A stretch of 64,000 nt of DNA from Lachnospiraceae bacterium (GCA_017449075.1 JAFSKG010000011.1:16961-80960); one strand, 5' to 3'; counted from the first letter of the stretch, positions 34,870 through 43,077 are shown. The notes: generated by a model not told the origin, from the letters alone. Numbers and translations: made by a program.

Positions 34870-36312
34870 CTATTTTATAAATTCAATAGTAATGACAAAT
34901 GAAGTTCCTTTTCCTTCTTCACTCTCAACTTTAACATCAGCACCTAGATAATCAGCAGAGCTCTTAACTACAGCAAGACCTATACCAAAGTGACCGTCTT
35001 CGCCTTTATAATAGCGAGTGAAAATATTTTGCAAATTCTTTTTATCAATGCCTTTTCCATCATCAGCAATCGTAATGATATACTCGTAGTGGACGACATC
35101 CTGTCGTCCATCGTAGGGGCGAGCTTGCGAGCCCGCTTTCTTTAGATTAATTACTACTTTTGAATTTGCATACTTTATTCCATTGCTAAGCAGATTTTGT
35201 ATAATTCGCACTAATAACTTCCTATCACTATTTATCATGCCCTCATCATCTAACTCATTTTCAAATATCACTTTCTTACTTTCATCTATAACTTTAACTG
35301 TCTCCACCTGCTCACTTATCAAATCAACAAGACTCAACTCTTCCTTATTTCCTTTATAAGTATCATTATCAAAACGACTCAAGACAAGTATGTTCTCAAT
35401 CATTTCTTTTAACTGATTTCCAGTTCTGAGTATAACATCACATGCTTTATTTTTATCTTTTATAATTCCAGCCTTTAAACCATCAGCATATCCAAGTATT
35501 GATACAAGAGGAGTTCTCAGGTCATGCGCAACATTTTCATAGATAGTGTTCTTTCGATTTGTCTCTTCATCAATTTTTTCTTGCATATTAGTGAGTGACT
35601 GTCTAAGAGATTCAAGTTCTGTGGTAGATATATTTTTTTTCCCTATAGTTACTCCCTTTCCAATCACATACTCCTCTGACTCTTTTGAAAGTTTAATAAT
35701 AGGCTTTGACAAGTCTCTTGCAACTATATATACAGTAAATATAACCAACACCAGCACTATAATCTGAATAAAAAGAAGTTGTCTTGAGCTTTCTCGAAGC
35801 AGGTTTGATTTACCTGTTAGTTCTTGTATAACTACAAAATATTTCTCCTTAATATTTAACGAATCACTTGTGACATAGGTATTTGCAATATATTCTTTTT
35901 TGTTAAACACTATGTTCGTAAGCGTCCCTTCTTCAAGCTCATAGTCACTTAACAAAGAAGCTAAAAACGAAAGCATTTCCCTGTCGATGTAAATGTTATT
36001 ATCAAAAAGTGAAACTTCATTAAAATTACTATCAAAAACATAAACTTGTGTGTTATTCCCTTGATTTACCAAGTGTTCTGATGGTTTAAGTGTAAATGTC
36101 TTCTCGTCAGAGTTTTTAAACTCATTTATCTGCACTACCACATCATTATAGGCTTCGTTTAATTTTTCTTTCGCATTATCCTTTACAAATCTGTCTATAG
36201 AAAAATAGTTAATCAAAAAAGTAGCGACAGCAAAAATCACCACTATTTGAACAATAGGCCAAAATATTTTGCTAAATATCTTTTGCGTTTTCTTATTTAC
36301 TGCTCTTTCCAT
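34870..36312 (-). CDS. Sensor histidine kinase with a repeat-encoded insertion in the ATPase domain
   Basis: 480 residues. Two membrane helices (about 18-36 and 179-198) enclose an extracytoplasmic domain. HAMP-like and coiled segments follow, then the DHp phospho-acceptor His263 in ENVAHDLRTPLVS, N-box QNLLSNGIKYANS, G1 IADDGKGID and G2 GHFGIGLAVV. Between the strands KVVINLKKA and YIITIADDG lies an extra stretch of about 16 residues (394-409), translated from a composite GTAGGGG-family repeat at 35085-35134. All catalytic boxes remain and the frame is intact, so the kinase may be functional. The gene overlaps the response regulator by 20 nt. The signal sensed is unknown. Confidence 0.92.
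   Translation of the reverse strand: MERAVNKKTQKIFSKIFWPIVQIVVIFAVATFLINYFSIDRFVKDNAKEKLNEAYNDVVVQINEFKNSDEKTFTLKPSEHLVNQGNNTQVYVFDSNFNEVSLFDNNIYIDREMLSFLASLLSDYELEEGTLTNIVFNKKEYIANTYVTSDSLNIKEKYFVVIQELTGKSNLLRESSRQLLFIQIIVLVLVIFTVYIVARDLSKPIIKLSKESEEYVIGKGVTIGKKNISTTELESLRQSLTNMQEKIDEETNRKNTIYENVAHDLRTPLVSILGYADGLKAGIIKDKNKACDVILRTGNQLKEMIENILVLSRFDNDTYKGNKEELSLVDLISEQVETVKVIDESKKVIFENELDDEGMINSDRKLLVRIIQNLLSNGIKYANSKVVINLKKAGSQARPYDGRQDVVHYEYIITIADDGKGIDKKNLQNIFTRYYKGEDGHFGIGLAVVKSSADYLGADVKVESEEGKGTSFVITIEFIK
35085..35134. repeat. GTAGGGG-family locus 10: C+A composite inserted in frame in the kinase gene
   Basis: TGGACGACA and TGTCGTCCA form the C hairpin (35090-35110), followed by a GTAGGGGCGAGC...GCGAGCCC A module to 35134. 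Module order and spacing match the copy between pduL and ackA at 38388. The outer C-stem pair is G-C there and T-A here, so pairing is kept. Confidence 0.88.
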
Positions 36313-37012
36313 CAGAAAGTCTATATCCTACTCCCCATATCGTGTCTATACTTATCTTTGCCTTATTCTCATCAAGTTTTTTTCTAAGCCTTTTTAGAAG
36401 ATCATCTATAACTCTATTATCATCTTCTTCATATCCCCACACATCTGCAAGTATATCTTTTTTTGTAACAGCTTCTTTTTGCTTTTCGAACATGTAAACT
36501 AAAAATTTATACTCTATATTTGTAAATGATACTTCTTTCTTATTTATAGTTACTTTCATCGCGCCTGTGTCAATAGTGACATTTGAATACTCAAGTATTA
36601 CTTTTGGCTTCTCAACTTTTTTTACAGGTCCTTTTTCACTTCTTCTTAAAACATTTTTTACTCTTGCCACAAGTTCAAGAGGCATAAAAGGTTTAACTAT
36701 ATAATCATCACTTCCATCATTAAATCCTCTAACCTTATCCACTTCTTGATCTTTTGCCGAAACCAAAATCACAGGTACTTCACTTTTCTCTCTTATCTTA
36801 GTAAGTGCTTCGAAACCATCCATTCCTGGAAGCATTATGTCAAGAGTTATAAGATTTGGCTCTTTTTTTCTTACTGCATTTAAAAGTTTCTCTGCAGTGT
36901 CAAATGTCTCTGCTTCAAAATTATCATTTTCAAGATACATTTTGATAAGTTCTGATATATTTTTATCATCGTCACACACATATACTATCTTTTTACTCAC
37001 TTTTTCTGCCAT
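36293..37012 (-). CDS. OmpR-family response regulator
   Basis: 239 residues. The receiver domain has the acidic pocket DDD (14-16), phospho-acceptor Asp58 in LITLDIMLPGMDG and Lys107 in DDYIVKPF. A winged-helix DNA-binding domain follows, with FTNIEYKFLVYMFEKQKEAVTKKDI and ending VWGVGYRL. GGAG 6 nt upstream supports ATG 37012. A TATAAT box at 37041-37036 (minus strand) with TTTAAT 17 bp upstream is a plausible promoter. It is co-transcribed with the kinase; its targets are not visible, though the adjacent MFS pair and the divergent secreted protein are candidates. Confidence 0.93.
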   Translation of the reverse strand: MAEKVSKKIVYVCDDDKNISELIKMYLENDNFEAETFDTAEKLLNAVRKKEPNLITLDIMLPGMDGFEALTKIREKSEVPVILVSAKDQEVDKVRGFNDGSDDYIVKPFMPLELVARVKNVLRRSEKGPVKKVEKPKVILEYSNVTIDTGAMKVTINKKEVSFTNIEYKFLVYMFEKQKEAVTKKDILADVWGYEEDDNRVIDDLLKRLRKKLDENKAKISIDTIWGVGYRLSDGKSSK

Positions 37013-37182
37013 ATATTTATCTCCTTTGCTTTTAAATTATACTACATATTACAATATAATTAAACTCTATTGTTTATTTTTACCCCTATTTTGCCACATT
37101 TCTACCACTAACATTTTTTTCAATCTGTGCTATATTATACTTGTAAATCCGAAGAGGAAAAAATAAGGAAAAGGTGAACAAT

Positions 37183-37698
37183 ATGAAAAACATATTTAAA
37201 GCAACAATTTTAATAATGAGTCTTTTAACAATAGGAAGTATGCAAGTTTTTGCAACTAATGTAGACGTACAAGGTGCCACTTCAGAATATGCAGAAAGTT
37301 CTGATACAAGTGCAGAAGCTAAGGCGTATAACGAAAAGGCTAAGACTATAAGAGCAGAAATCAATACTTATACTTCTCAAATTAAAGAACTTAGAGAGTA
37401 TAACAATTCTGTCAGCAAAAAAGTTAAGACTATTAGTGAAAAATATAAGGAAGACAAAAACTCTTTTTCAAGTGATAAATTAAAACAAATTAAAGAACTT
37501 AGAAAGTCAATAAAAACAACTGACAAAAAAGAGAAAACTGTTACAGAGAAAGATTCTGTTAAGTCACTCGTACAAAATAAAGAATACGATAAGGCACTTG
37601 CAAGACTTAACGAAATACTTGAGGCTAAAAAAGTACAACTAAAAACATTGCAAGATAGAAATGCTATCTGGCGTCAAATAGACGCAATTATCGGATAG
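37183..37698 (+). CDS. Small secreted coiled-coil protein
   Basis: 171 residues. A signal peptide (MKNIFKATILIMSLLTIGSMQVFA) precedes a short acidic Ser/Thr region. The rest is Lys/Glu-rich helix with heptad-like spacing, as in KAKTIRAEINTYTSQIKELREYN. No known domain is recognised. ATG 37183 is chosen with AAAAGG about 6 nt upstream; a GTG at 37174 overlaps that site. It is transcribed alone, divergent from the two-component system, and closed by its own terminator. A cell-envelope role is inferred from export only. Confidence 0.75.
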   Translation: MKNIFKATILIMSLLTIGSMQVFATNVDVQGATSEYAESSDTSAEAKAYNEKAKTIRAEINTYTSQIKELREYNNSVSKKVKTISEKYKEDKNSFSSDKLKQIKELRKSIKTTDKKEKTVTEKDSVKSLVQNKEYDKALARLNEILEAKKVQLKTLQDRNAIWRQIDAIIG

Positions 37699-37727
37699 AA
37701 CATATAATAAACCCCTCCAAAAAAGAA

Positions 37728-37757
37728 AACCGGGAAGCATAATGCTCTCCGGTTTTT
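37728..37757 (+). terminator. Intrinsic terminator of the secreted coiled-coil gene
   Basis: AACCGG and CCGGTT enclose an inner AGCAT/ATGCT stem, followed by a run of T. Confidence 0.85.
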
Positions 37758-37759
37758 TC

Positions 37760-37788
37760 TTGCTAAAAAACTATAATTATTCTATAAT
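37760..37788 (+). promoter_or_regulatory. Promoter of pduL-ackA
   Basis: TTGCTA (37760-37765), 17 bp, TATAAT (37783-37788), placed between the preceding terminator and the repeat that precedes pduL. Confidence 0.65.
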
Positions 37789-37796
37789 ACTATTTC

Positions 37797-37821
37797 GTAG
37801 GGGCGAAAGCTTGCGGAGCCC
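37797..37821 (+). repeat. GTAGGGG-family locus 11: A module
   Basis: GTAGGGGCGAAAGCTTGCGG followed by AGCCC, directly abutting GAAGGAG, the ribosome binding site of pduL. Because it lies just after the promoter, it forms nearly the whole 5' leader. Confidence 0.85.
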
Positions 37822-37833
37822 GAAGGAGTAATT

Positions 37834-38391
37834 ATGATAACTTTAGAAATGAGTGCACGTCACGTACATGTATCAAAAGAAGATTTAGAAATCCTTTTTG
37901 GAAAAGGATATCAATTAAAAAAGAAAAAAGACCTTTCTCAGCCTGGGCAGTTTTCTTGTGAAGAAAGAGTTGAAGTTATAGGTGAAAGAAGTTCTGGAAT
38001 GCTTTCTATTCTTGGACCAGAAAGAAAAGAAACTCAAGTCGAGATTTCTCTAACTGATGCCAGAGCACTAGGCCTTAAGGCTCCAGTTCGTGAATCTGGC
38101 GACTTACACGACGCTGGACCTGTAACTATAAAAGGGCCTGCTGGTGAAATAAAAAAAGAGCATGCAGTAATCTGTGCAAAGAGACATATACATATGACAG
38201 AGGCTGATGCAAAAAATTATAATGTAAAAAATGGCGACATTGTCAAAGTTTCTGTAAACTCACCAGAGAGAAAACTCATCTTTGACGATGTAGTTATAAG
38301 AATTAGCAACTCTTATGCTCTCGCCATGCACATTGACACAGATGAAGCAAACGCTTGTGTCGGAGCTACCGAAGCAACAATCATATCGTAG
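37834..38391 (+). CDS. pduL: Phosphate propanoyltransferase (PduL-type phosphotransacylase)
   Basis: 185 residues with the two PduL half-barrels. The metal-binding histidines lie in EMSARHVHVS near the N-terminus and CAKRHIHMTEADA in the second half; GDLHDAGPVTIKGP links them. The enzyme converts acyl-CoA and phosphate to acyl phosphate and CoA, here passed to the acetate kinase encoded next. No microcompartment shell genes or encapsulation peptide are seen, so it probably serves as the housekeeping phosphotransacetylase. GAAGGAG sets the start. The TAG stop (38389-38391) is part of the following repeat. Confidence 0.93.
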   Translation: MITLEMSARHVHVSKEDLEILFGKGYQLKKKKDLSQPGQFSCEERVEVIGERSSGMLSILGPERKETQVEISLTDARALGLKAPVRESGDLHDAGPVTIKGPAGEIKKEHAVICAKRHIHMTEADAKNYNVKNGDIVKVSVNSPERKLIFDDVVIRISNSYALAMHIDTDEANACVGATEATIIS

Positions 38392-38440
38392 GGGACGACA
38401 TTCTGTCGTCCCTCGTAGGGGCGAACGCTTGCGGAGCCCG
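38388..38440 (+). repeat. GTAGGGG-family locus 12: C+A composite
   Basis: GTAGGGGACGACA...TGTCGTCCC, then TC, then a GTAGGGGCGAACGCTTGCGG A module ending AGCCC. It supplies the pduL stop codon at one end and abuts the ackA ribosome binding site GAAAGGA at the other, so it makes up the entire intergenic gap. Confidence 0.88.
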
Positions 38441-38452
38441 AAAGGATAAATT

Positions 38453-39643
38453 ATGAATATTTTAGTATTAAACTGTGGTTCATCATCTCTCAAATACCAA
38501 CTGATCAACATGGACAATGAATCACTCATCGCAAAAGGAACAATTGAGAGAATCGGAATAGATGGTTCTAATCTTGTACAAAAAGTTCCAGGAAAAGACA
38601 ATTACAAAGTAGAAAAACCTATAAAAGATCACGTAGAGGCTGCCAACCTTATGTTTTCTGCATTAACAGATTCTACTAATGGTGTCATAAAATCTCTTGA
38701 TGAGATTTCTGCAATTGGGCATCGTGTACTTCATGGAGGCATTAAACTCACTGAATCAGTATTAGTAGATGATAAGGTTAAAGATGTAATCCGTGAATGT
38801 TTTGACCTAGGTCCTCTTCATAACCCAGCAAACCTTATGGGCATAGAGGCCTGCGAAAAAAATGCAGCTGGCAAGAAAAACGTCGCAGTGTTTGACACAA
38901 CATTTGGTATGAGCATGGAAGAGAAAGCATATCTCTATGCCATTCCTTATGAGTACTTTGAAAAATATTCTGTCCGCCGCTATGGATTCCATGGCACAAG
39001 TCATATGTTTGTATCAAAAGAAACTATTAAATTCGGAAATTTAAAACCTGATGCAAAAGTTATAGTCTGCCACCTTGGAAATGGTGCTTCTATCTCAGCA
39101 TCTATCGGTGGAAAATGTGTTGACACTTCTATGGGCTTAACTCCGCTTGAAGGACTTGTGATGGGAACTCGTTCTGGAGACATAGACCCTGCTATAGTTC
39201 AATATATCTGCAACAAAGAAAAAAAATCTGTTGACGAAGTGTTAAATATGTTAAATAAAAAATCTGGACTACTTGGTTTAAGTAATATTTCTTCTGATTA
39301 TAGGGATTTGAAAGGAAAAATGGAGGCTGGTGACAAAGCTGCAAAAAGAGCTCTTGATGCCATGAAATATCGTATAGCAAAATACATCGGCTCATACTTT
39401 GTAGCACTTGGCGGATGTGATGCTATCACATTTACAGCTGGTATGGGAGAAAATCAAAAAGAACTAAGAGAAGATGTATGCAAATATCTTGAATGCCTCG
39501 GTGTAAAAATTGATGCAAATAGAAATGATGTTCGTGACAAAGCAACTTTAATATCAACAGATGATTCGAAAATAAAAGTATATATGATTCCAACAAATGA
39601 AGAATTGATGATTGCTAGAGAGACAATGAGACTTGCAAAATAA
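38453..39643 (+). CDS. ackA: Acetate kinase
   Basis: 396 residues. It makes ATP from acetyl phosphate. Signatures are VLNCGSSSLKYQL at the N-terminus, HRVLHGG, FDTTFGMSM, HLGNGASISAS, the catalytic RRYGFHGTSH and FTAGMGENQ. With PduL directly upstream it forms an acyl-CoA to acid pathway with substrate-level phosphorylation, the usual fermentative end step. The start is set by GAAAGGA adjoining a repeat module. A clean terminator follows. Confidence 0.97.
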   Translation: MNILVLNCGSSSLKYQLINMDNESLIAKGTIERIGIDGSNLVQKVPGKDNYKVEKPIKDHVEAANLMFSALTDSTNGVIKSLDEISAIGHRVLHGGIKLTESVLVDDKVKDVIRECFDLGPLHNPANLMGIEACEKNAAGKKNVAVFDTTFGMSMEEKAYLYAIPYEYFEKYSVRRYGFHGTSHMFVSKETIKFGNLKPDAKVIVCHLGNGASISASIGGKCVDTSMGLTPLEGLVMGTRSGDIDPAIVQYICNKEKKSVDEVLNMLNKKSGLLGLSNISSDYRDLKGKMEAGDKAAKRALDAMKYRIAKYIGSYFVALGGCDAITFTAGMGENQKELREDVCKYLECLGVKIDANRNDVRDKATLISTDDSKIKVYMIPTNEELMIARETMRLAK

Positions 39644-39647
39644 AAAT

Positions 39648-39669
39648 GGGCGGGTAACCGCCCTTTTTT
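39648..39669. terminator. Intrinsic terminator after ackA
   Basis: GGGCGG and CCGCCC around GTAA, followed by TTTTTT on plus. It lies between convergent ackA and the PIN gene. Confidence 0.9.
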
Positions 39670-39680
39670 ATTTCAAATAT

Positions 39681-40085
39681 TTATTTAATTATATATGTTA
39701 ATATATAATCTTTTATTGTCATAATCTTTGGAGTCTCTATATCCACTTCTTTAAAATCTTCATCTCCAGTAATAAACAAATCTACTTTTGATACAATTGC
39801 TGCATATAACACGTCATAATCTTTTTCATCTCTAATTCTAAATAATTTTTTGTTCTCAACATTTTTTACAATTATTTCTTCGGCTTCTATATCTTTCAAG
39901 AATGTGTTTAACACATCTATTTTATTTGGAAACTTTTTGTTAAAAACTTCTTTAAGTTCATCAATAATGATATTTGATATAACCCATGTATCATTTTTTA
40001 ATAAGTAATTAAAAAATAAGTTCATTCTTTCATTGTTGAAAAGAATGAACGATATGATTACATTTGTATCAAGCATTACTCGCAT
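39681..40085 (-). CDS. PIN-domain toxin
   Basis: 134 residues. It has the PIN signature MRVMLDTNVIISFILF with Asp6, a middle acidic residue in IIIDELKEVF, and C-terminal acidic residues in DYDVLYAAIVSKVDLFITGDEDF. Such proteins are metal-dependent RNases, usually paired with an antitoxin. Its ATG shares one base with the antitoxin stop (TAATG), so translation is coupled. It resembles the PF13470/COG1569-type PIN group. Confidence 0.88.
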   Translation of the reverse strand: MRVMLDTNVIISFILFNNERMNLFFNYLLKNDTWVISNIIIDELKEVFNKKFPNKIDVLNTFLKDIEAEEIIVKNVENKKLFRIRDEKDYDVLYAAIVSKVDLFITGDEDFKEVDIETPKIMTIKDYILTYIIK

Positions 40086-40336
40086 TACTTATTGCCTCTT
40101 ATTTCTTTGACTATTCTCAAAACATCCTCATCAGAATAGATGCCTGCTTTTTCTGCTTCGCCTTCCATAGCTTTTCTTATACTATGAAAAGCATTAACAT
40201 TAGCATTTTCAATAATAATCTGACCTTGTTCATTCTCATAAAACAATATTTTATTGCCATCATTAATATTCAGTTTTTTTCTTATTTCAGCAGGTACTGT
40301 AACCTGTCCTTTGCTTGTTACTTTTGCTAGTACCAT
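40085..40336 (-). CDS. AbrB/MazE-type antitoxin
   Basis: 83 residues with the swapped-hairpin AbrB fold at the N-terminus (MVLAKVTSKGQVTVPAEIRKKL, then a strand-rich stretch). A C-terminal helix with the acidic, alanine-rich EAEKAGIYSDEDVLRIVKEIR probably binds the toxin. ATG 40336 is chosen because GGAGG lies 6-7 nt upstream; a longer frame from 40396 is unsupported. The pair probably represses its own promoter. Confidence 0.88.
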   Translation of the reverse strand: MVLAKVTSKGQVTVPAEIRKKLNINDGNKILFYENEQGQIIIENANVNAFHSIRKAMEGEAEKAGIYSDEDVLRIVKEIRGNK

Positions 40337-40422
40337 AGTAACCTCCATGTACAATGCTTTCATTGTATTCCTTACTTTCCTTACATTATACCACACTTAT
40401 TAAATTTGTCAAGACATGCCTT

Positions 40423-40983
40423 CTATACTTCGATTTTTGCTTTATTTTTCTTATGTATTTTCACAAGACCTGTCTTATGTAGCGCAAGCATCAAAGATGG
40501 TATAAATATGAGTTGGAAAATTATTCCTGGTATTGCATTTAAAAATGCTCCTGCCATAAACATTTGCCAAGTGAATGGCTGTCCATTTATACCAAGTAAT
40601 ATCATCTGAACTATGCCCCACACAATTCTTCCTGCTAACATAGCTATGATTAGTGCTTCATAAAGTGCTATTATACATTTCCATCTTGAATTCTTATATA
40701 TAAGTCCGGATACCAAGCCATAAGTTGCAAGTTCGAAACTCATTGATATAGCTGTTGGATAAAGTGGTGGCATGCCAAACGTGAAATGTCTAAGTATTGG
40801 CAGTATTAGTCCTACGATTAAACCATAAACTGGTCCAACTATAAGTCCACATAGAAAAACTGGAAGGTGCATTGGCAAAAATGCATTACCGAGTTGCTTC
40901 AATTGACCTGTCAAAAGTGGGAGGACAAGTCCAATCGCAATGAAAAGTGCTGATAGTGTTAAATTTTTAGTTCTCTCTGACAT
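40423..40983 (-). CDS. ECF transporter S component
   Basis: 186 residues and about six helices, with LTLSALFIAIGLVLPLLTG at the start and the ECF-S pattern FLPMHLPVFLCGLIVGPVYG. S components bind a vitamin or similar substrate and share the common EcfA/A'/T module, which is not in this window. No substrate-specific motif or riboswitch is recognised upstream. GGAGGAG precedes the ATG at 40983. The C-terminus ends with a basic tail (IHKKNKAKIEV). Confidence 0.85.
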   Translation of the reverse strand: MSERTKNLTLSALFIAIGLVLPLLTGQLKQLGNAFLPMHLPVFLCGLIVGPVYGLIVGLILPILRHFTFGMPPLYPTAISMSFELATYGLVSGLIYKNSRWKCIIALYEALIIAMLAGRIVWGIVQMILLGINGQPFTWQMFMAGAFLNAIPGIIFQLIFIPSLMLALHKTGLVKIHKKNKAKIEV

Positions 40984-41031
40984 ATTTAAATCTCCTCCTA
41001 ATATAAGTACTTTTATTTAAATTAATAATTT

Positions 41032-41394
41032 TTAGCCTCTTCTTTTGTTATCCAAATCTATGACATCATCAATTATCACATTATCTTTTGTTGTTTCCAA
41101 CACTGAATTAAGTTTATTGTTATCGTTTAACTTAAAAATGTATATGGCTTTTTTGAATTCTAATGCAGTTTTTATTTCCCAATCTATGTTTTTACTCTCA
41201 TGAGAGGTTTTTCCTACAAAAAATAATACTGAATCAGATTGTTTAATTTTTTTCTTTGCAACAAATTTCCAAAAAAGAAAAATATAATTTAACATCAATA
41301 TTTCAATGTTGGCTAGTTGCTTTTTCAGTTTATTCTCAATAATTGCTTTTACTTCTTTTCTATCTTTTCCAGAGTGTATGATAAAAACCTTCAT
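41032..41394 (-). CDS. Small TIR-like domain protein (DUF1863/ThsB-like)
   Basis: 120 residues forming just one alpha/beta domain. KVFIIHSGKDRKEVKAIIENKL matches strand A and the HS-type loop of TIR-like proteins. DSVLFFVGKTSHESKNIDWEIKTALEFKKAIYIFKL matches the segment with the conserved W-E of the helix bearing the catalytic glutamate. Related proteins include the ThsB sensor of Thoeris defence, but no ThsA effector is in the window. AAGGA 5 nt upstream supports the start. It stands alone between the ECF gene and deoC. A defence or signalling role is inference only. Confidence 0.7.
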   Translation of the reverse strand: MKVFIIHSGKDRKEVKAIIENKLKKQLANIEILMLNYIFLFWKFVAKKKIKQSDSVLFFVGKTSHESKNIDWEIKTALEFKKAIYIFKLNDNNKLNSVLETTKDNVIIDDVIDLDNKRRG

Positions 41395-41431
41395 AGTATC
41401 CTTAATTATATCAAATTTATATTATATATGC

Positions 41432-41457
41432 AAAAGAGGTGGCGAACCACCTCTTTT
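41432..41457. terminator. Bidirectional terminator between the TIR-like gene and deoC
   Basis: AAAGAGGTGG and CCACCTCTTT around CGAA form a perfect 10-bp stem with T-rich ends on both strands. It closes the nucleoside operon on the minus strand. Confidence 0.8.
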
Positions 41458-41459
41458 AT

Positions 41460-42119
41460 CTAAAACTCTTTTATTATATCTTCCGTCCTACTAACACCAA
41501 ACCTTCTTGCTCCAGCCTTATAAAGTGCATCCACATCTTCTTTTGTCTTTATGCCGCCTGCAGCTTTGACTTTGCACTTGTCGCCAACTACCTCTTTCAT
41601 GAGTTTAACATCTGCAGCTGTAGCACCTGTTGGAGCAAATCCTGTAGATGTCTTTACAAAATCGACTCCTACTTCTCTACATATCTCGCAGACCTTTCTC
41701 TTTTCAGCGTCGGTAAGATATGCATTTTCAATTATAACCTTTAGAAGTTTGCCGTGCCAGCTTACTGTTGTATATATTTCTTTTATCTCTTGCTTGACAT
41801 AATCATAATCTTTGTCTTTAAGTGCTGCGACATTTATGACCATATCTATCTCGTCTGCACCATTTTTTATAGCATCTTTAGTCTCAAATACTTTTACCTC
41901 TTTTGTATTTTGACCAAGGGGAAATCCTATAACTGTGCACACCTTAACACCTGTACCTTTAAGACATTCACTCGCATATTTTACATAATATGGGTTGATA
42001 CAAACAGATGCTGTGTGATTCTCTTTTGCAAAACTTAAAATCTTATCAACTTTATCCTCTGTTGCATCGGCTTTTAGTACTGTATGATCAACCATACTCA
42101 AAAATTCTTGTTTATACAT
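41460..42119 (-). CDS. deoC: Deoxyribose-phosphate aldolase
   Basis: 219 residues, usual length. It splits deoxyribose-5-phosphate into glyceraldehyde-3-phosphate and acetaldehyde. Signatures are DHTVLKADAT, INVAALKDKDYDYV, the Schiff-base lysine in FVKTSTGFAPTGAT and the second lysine in VKAAGGIKT. It is the last gene of the nucleoside importer operon, 3 nt after the second permease, which points to catabolism of imported (deoxy)nucleosides. Confidence 0.96.
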   Translation of the reverse strand: MYKQEFLSMVDHTVLKADATEDKVDKILSFAKENHTASVCINPYYVKYASECLKGTGVKVCTVIGFPLGQNTKEVKVFETKDAIKNGADEIDMVINVAALKDKDYDYVKQEIKEIYTTVSWHGKLLKVIIENAYLTDAEKRKVCEICREVGVDFVKTSTGFAPTGATAADVKLMKEVVGDKCKVKAAGGIKTKEDVDALYKAGARRFGVSRTEDIIKEF

Positions 42120-42122
42120 ATA

Positions 42123-43076
42123 CTACCTCTTCATTCTATCAAATGGGATACCTGATGCTCTTGGTGCTGCTGACTTCTTTGAAGTAAATATAAGCACGAG
42201 CACTGTAGCAATGTATGGTATCATCTTATAAATGTTACTTTGGATGTTGAGTGCAAATAAGAATGGTATACTTGCATAGCTATTTGAAAGCGCCTTCATA
42301 AATCCAAAGAAGAAAGATGCAAAGAGTATGTACTTAGGTTTCCATTGACCGAAAATAAGAACTGCTACGGCAAGGAATCCATAACCAGAAACTGTTGCAT
42401 TGAAGTTAGTAGAAGTTGGAACTACGAATACGAGTCCACCAATTCCTGCAAGTGCTCCAGAAATTAAAACTCCTGCATATTGTATTAACTCTACCTTGAT
42501 ACCTGCTGTATTTGCTGCATGTGGATTTTCACCGCAGGCTCTAAGTCTCAAACCAAACTTAGTCTTATACAAAACTACACTTGATAATATAAGAATCAAT
42601 ATTCCTATATAAGTAGTAATGTATGAATTCTTAAATAACATCTCACCTAAGATTGGAATTTTTGAAAGTATAGGAACCTCTACTATTCTGAATGTATTCT
42701 TAAACTCTATTTGTTGAACAGTCTGAACTATTCTCGCTATAAATATTGCAAATGCAGGTGCAAACATATTAAGTGCAGTACCTGATATAGTCTGGTCTGC
42801 TTTTAAGTTTACTGCTGCTATAGCATGGAATAAACTAAATGCCATACCAGTAACTGCTGCAATAAGTATTGCTATAAGCAACTGTCCATTTCCTGACATA
42901 AATCCCTGAGTAAGATTTATGAAGAATATACTTGTGAAAGCTCCCATAACCATGATACCTTCAAGTGCGATATTTACTACACCTGATCTCTCACTAAACA
43001 TACCACCGAGAGCTACTATAAGAAGTGGTATCATAAAAAGTAGTGTTTGTTGTATTAAGAAATATAATAATTCCAT
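42123..43076 (-). CDS. nupQ: Nucleoside ABC transporter permease (YufQ/NupQ-like)
   Basis: 317 residues of the BPD_transp_2 family, with about 9 helices. Conserved parts are GMFSERSGVVNIALEGIMVMGAF near the N-terminus and the coupling region TKFGLRLRACGENPHAANTAGI facing the ATPase. It is one nucleotide from the other permease gene. Gene order (lipoprotein, ATPase, permease, permease) matches Bacillus nupNOPQ; the symbol is given by that order and family. Confidence 0.88.
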   Translation of the reverse strand: MELLYFLIQQTLLFMIPLLIVALGGMFSERSGVVNIALEGIMVMGAFTSIFFINLTQGFMSGNGQLLIAILIAAVTGMAFSLFHAIAAVNLKADQTISGTALNMFAPAFAIFIARIVQTVQQIEFKNTFRIVEVPILSKIPILGEMLFKNSYITTYIGILILILSSVVLYKTKFGLRLRACGENPHAANTAGIKVELIQYAGVLISGALAGIGGLVFVVPTSTNFNATVSGYGFLAVAVLIFGQWKPKYILFASFFFGFMKALSNSYASIPFLFALNIQSNIYKMIPYIATVLVLIFTSKKSAAPRASGIPFDRMKR

Positions 43077-43077
43077 G

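Noticed and set aside
37834-38391. Bacterial microcompartment locus suggested by pduL
   Set aside because: No shell protein, diol dehydratase or encapsulation peptide is seen; pairing with ackA points to ordinary acid formation.
38388-38440. Repeats considered as a CRISPR array
   Set aside because: Modules are palindromic, differ in type, are scattered over 58 kb and have no regular unique spacers or cas genes.
41032-41394. Thoeris defence system
   Set aside because: Only a ThsB-like domain is present; no ThsA-type effector is encoded within the window.
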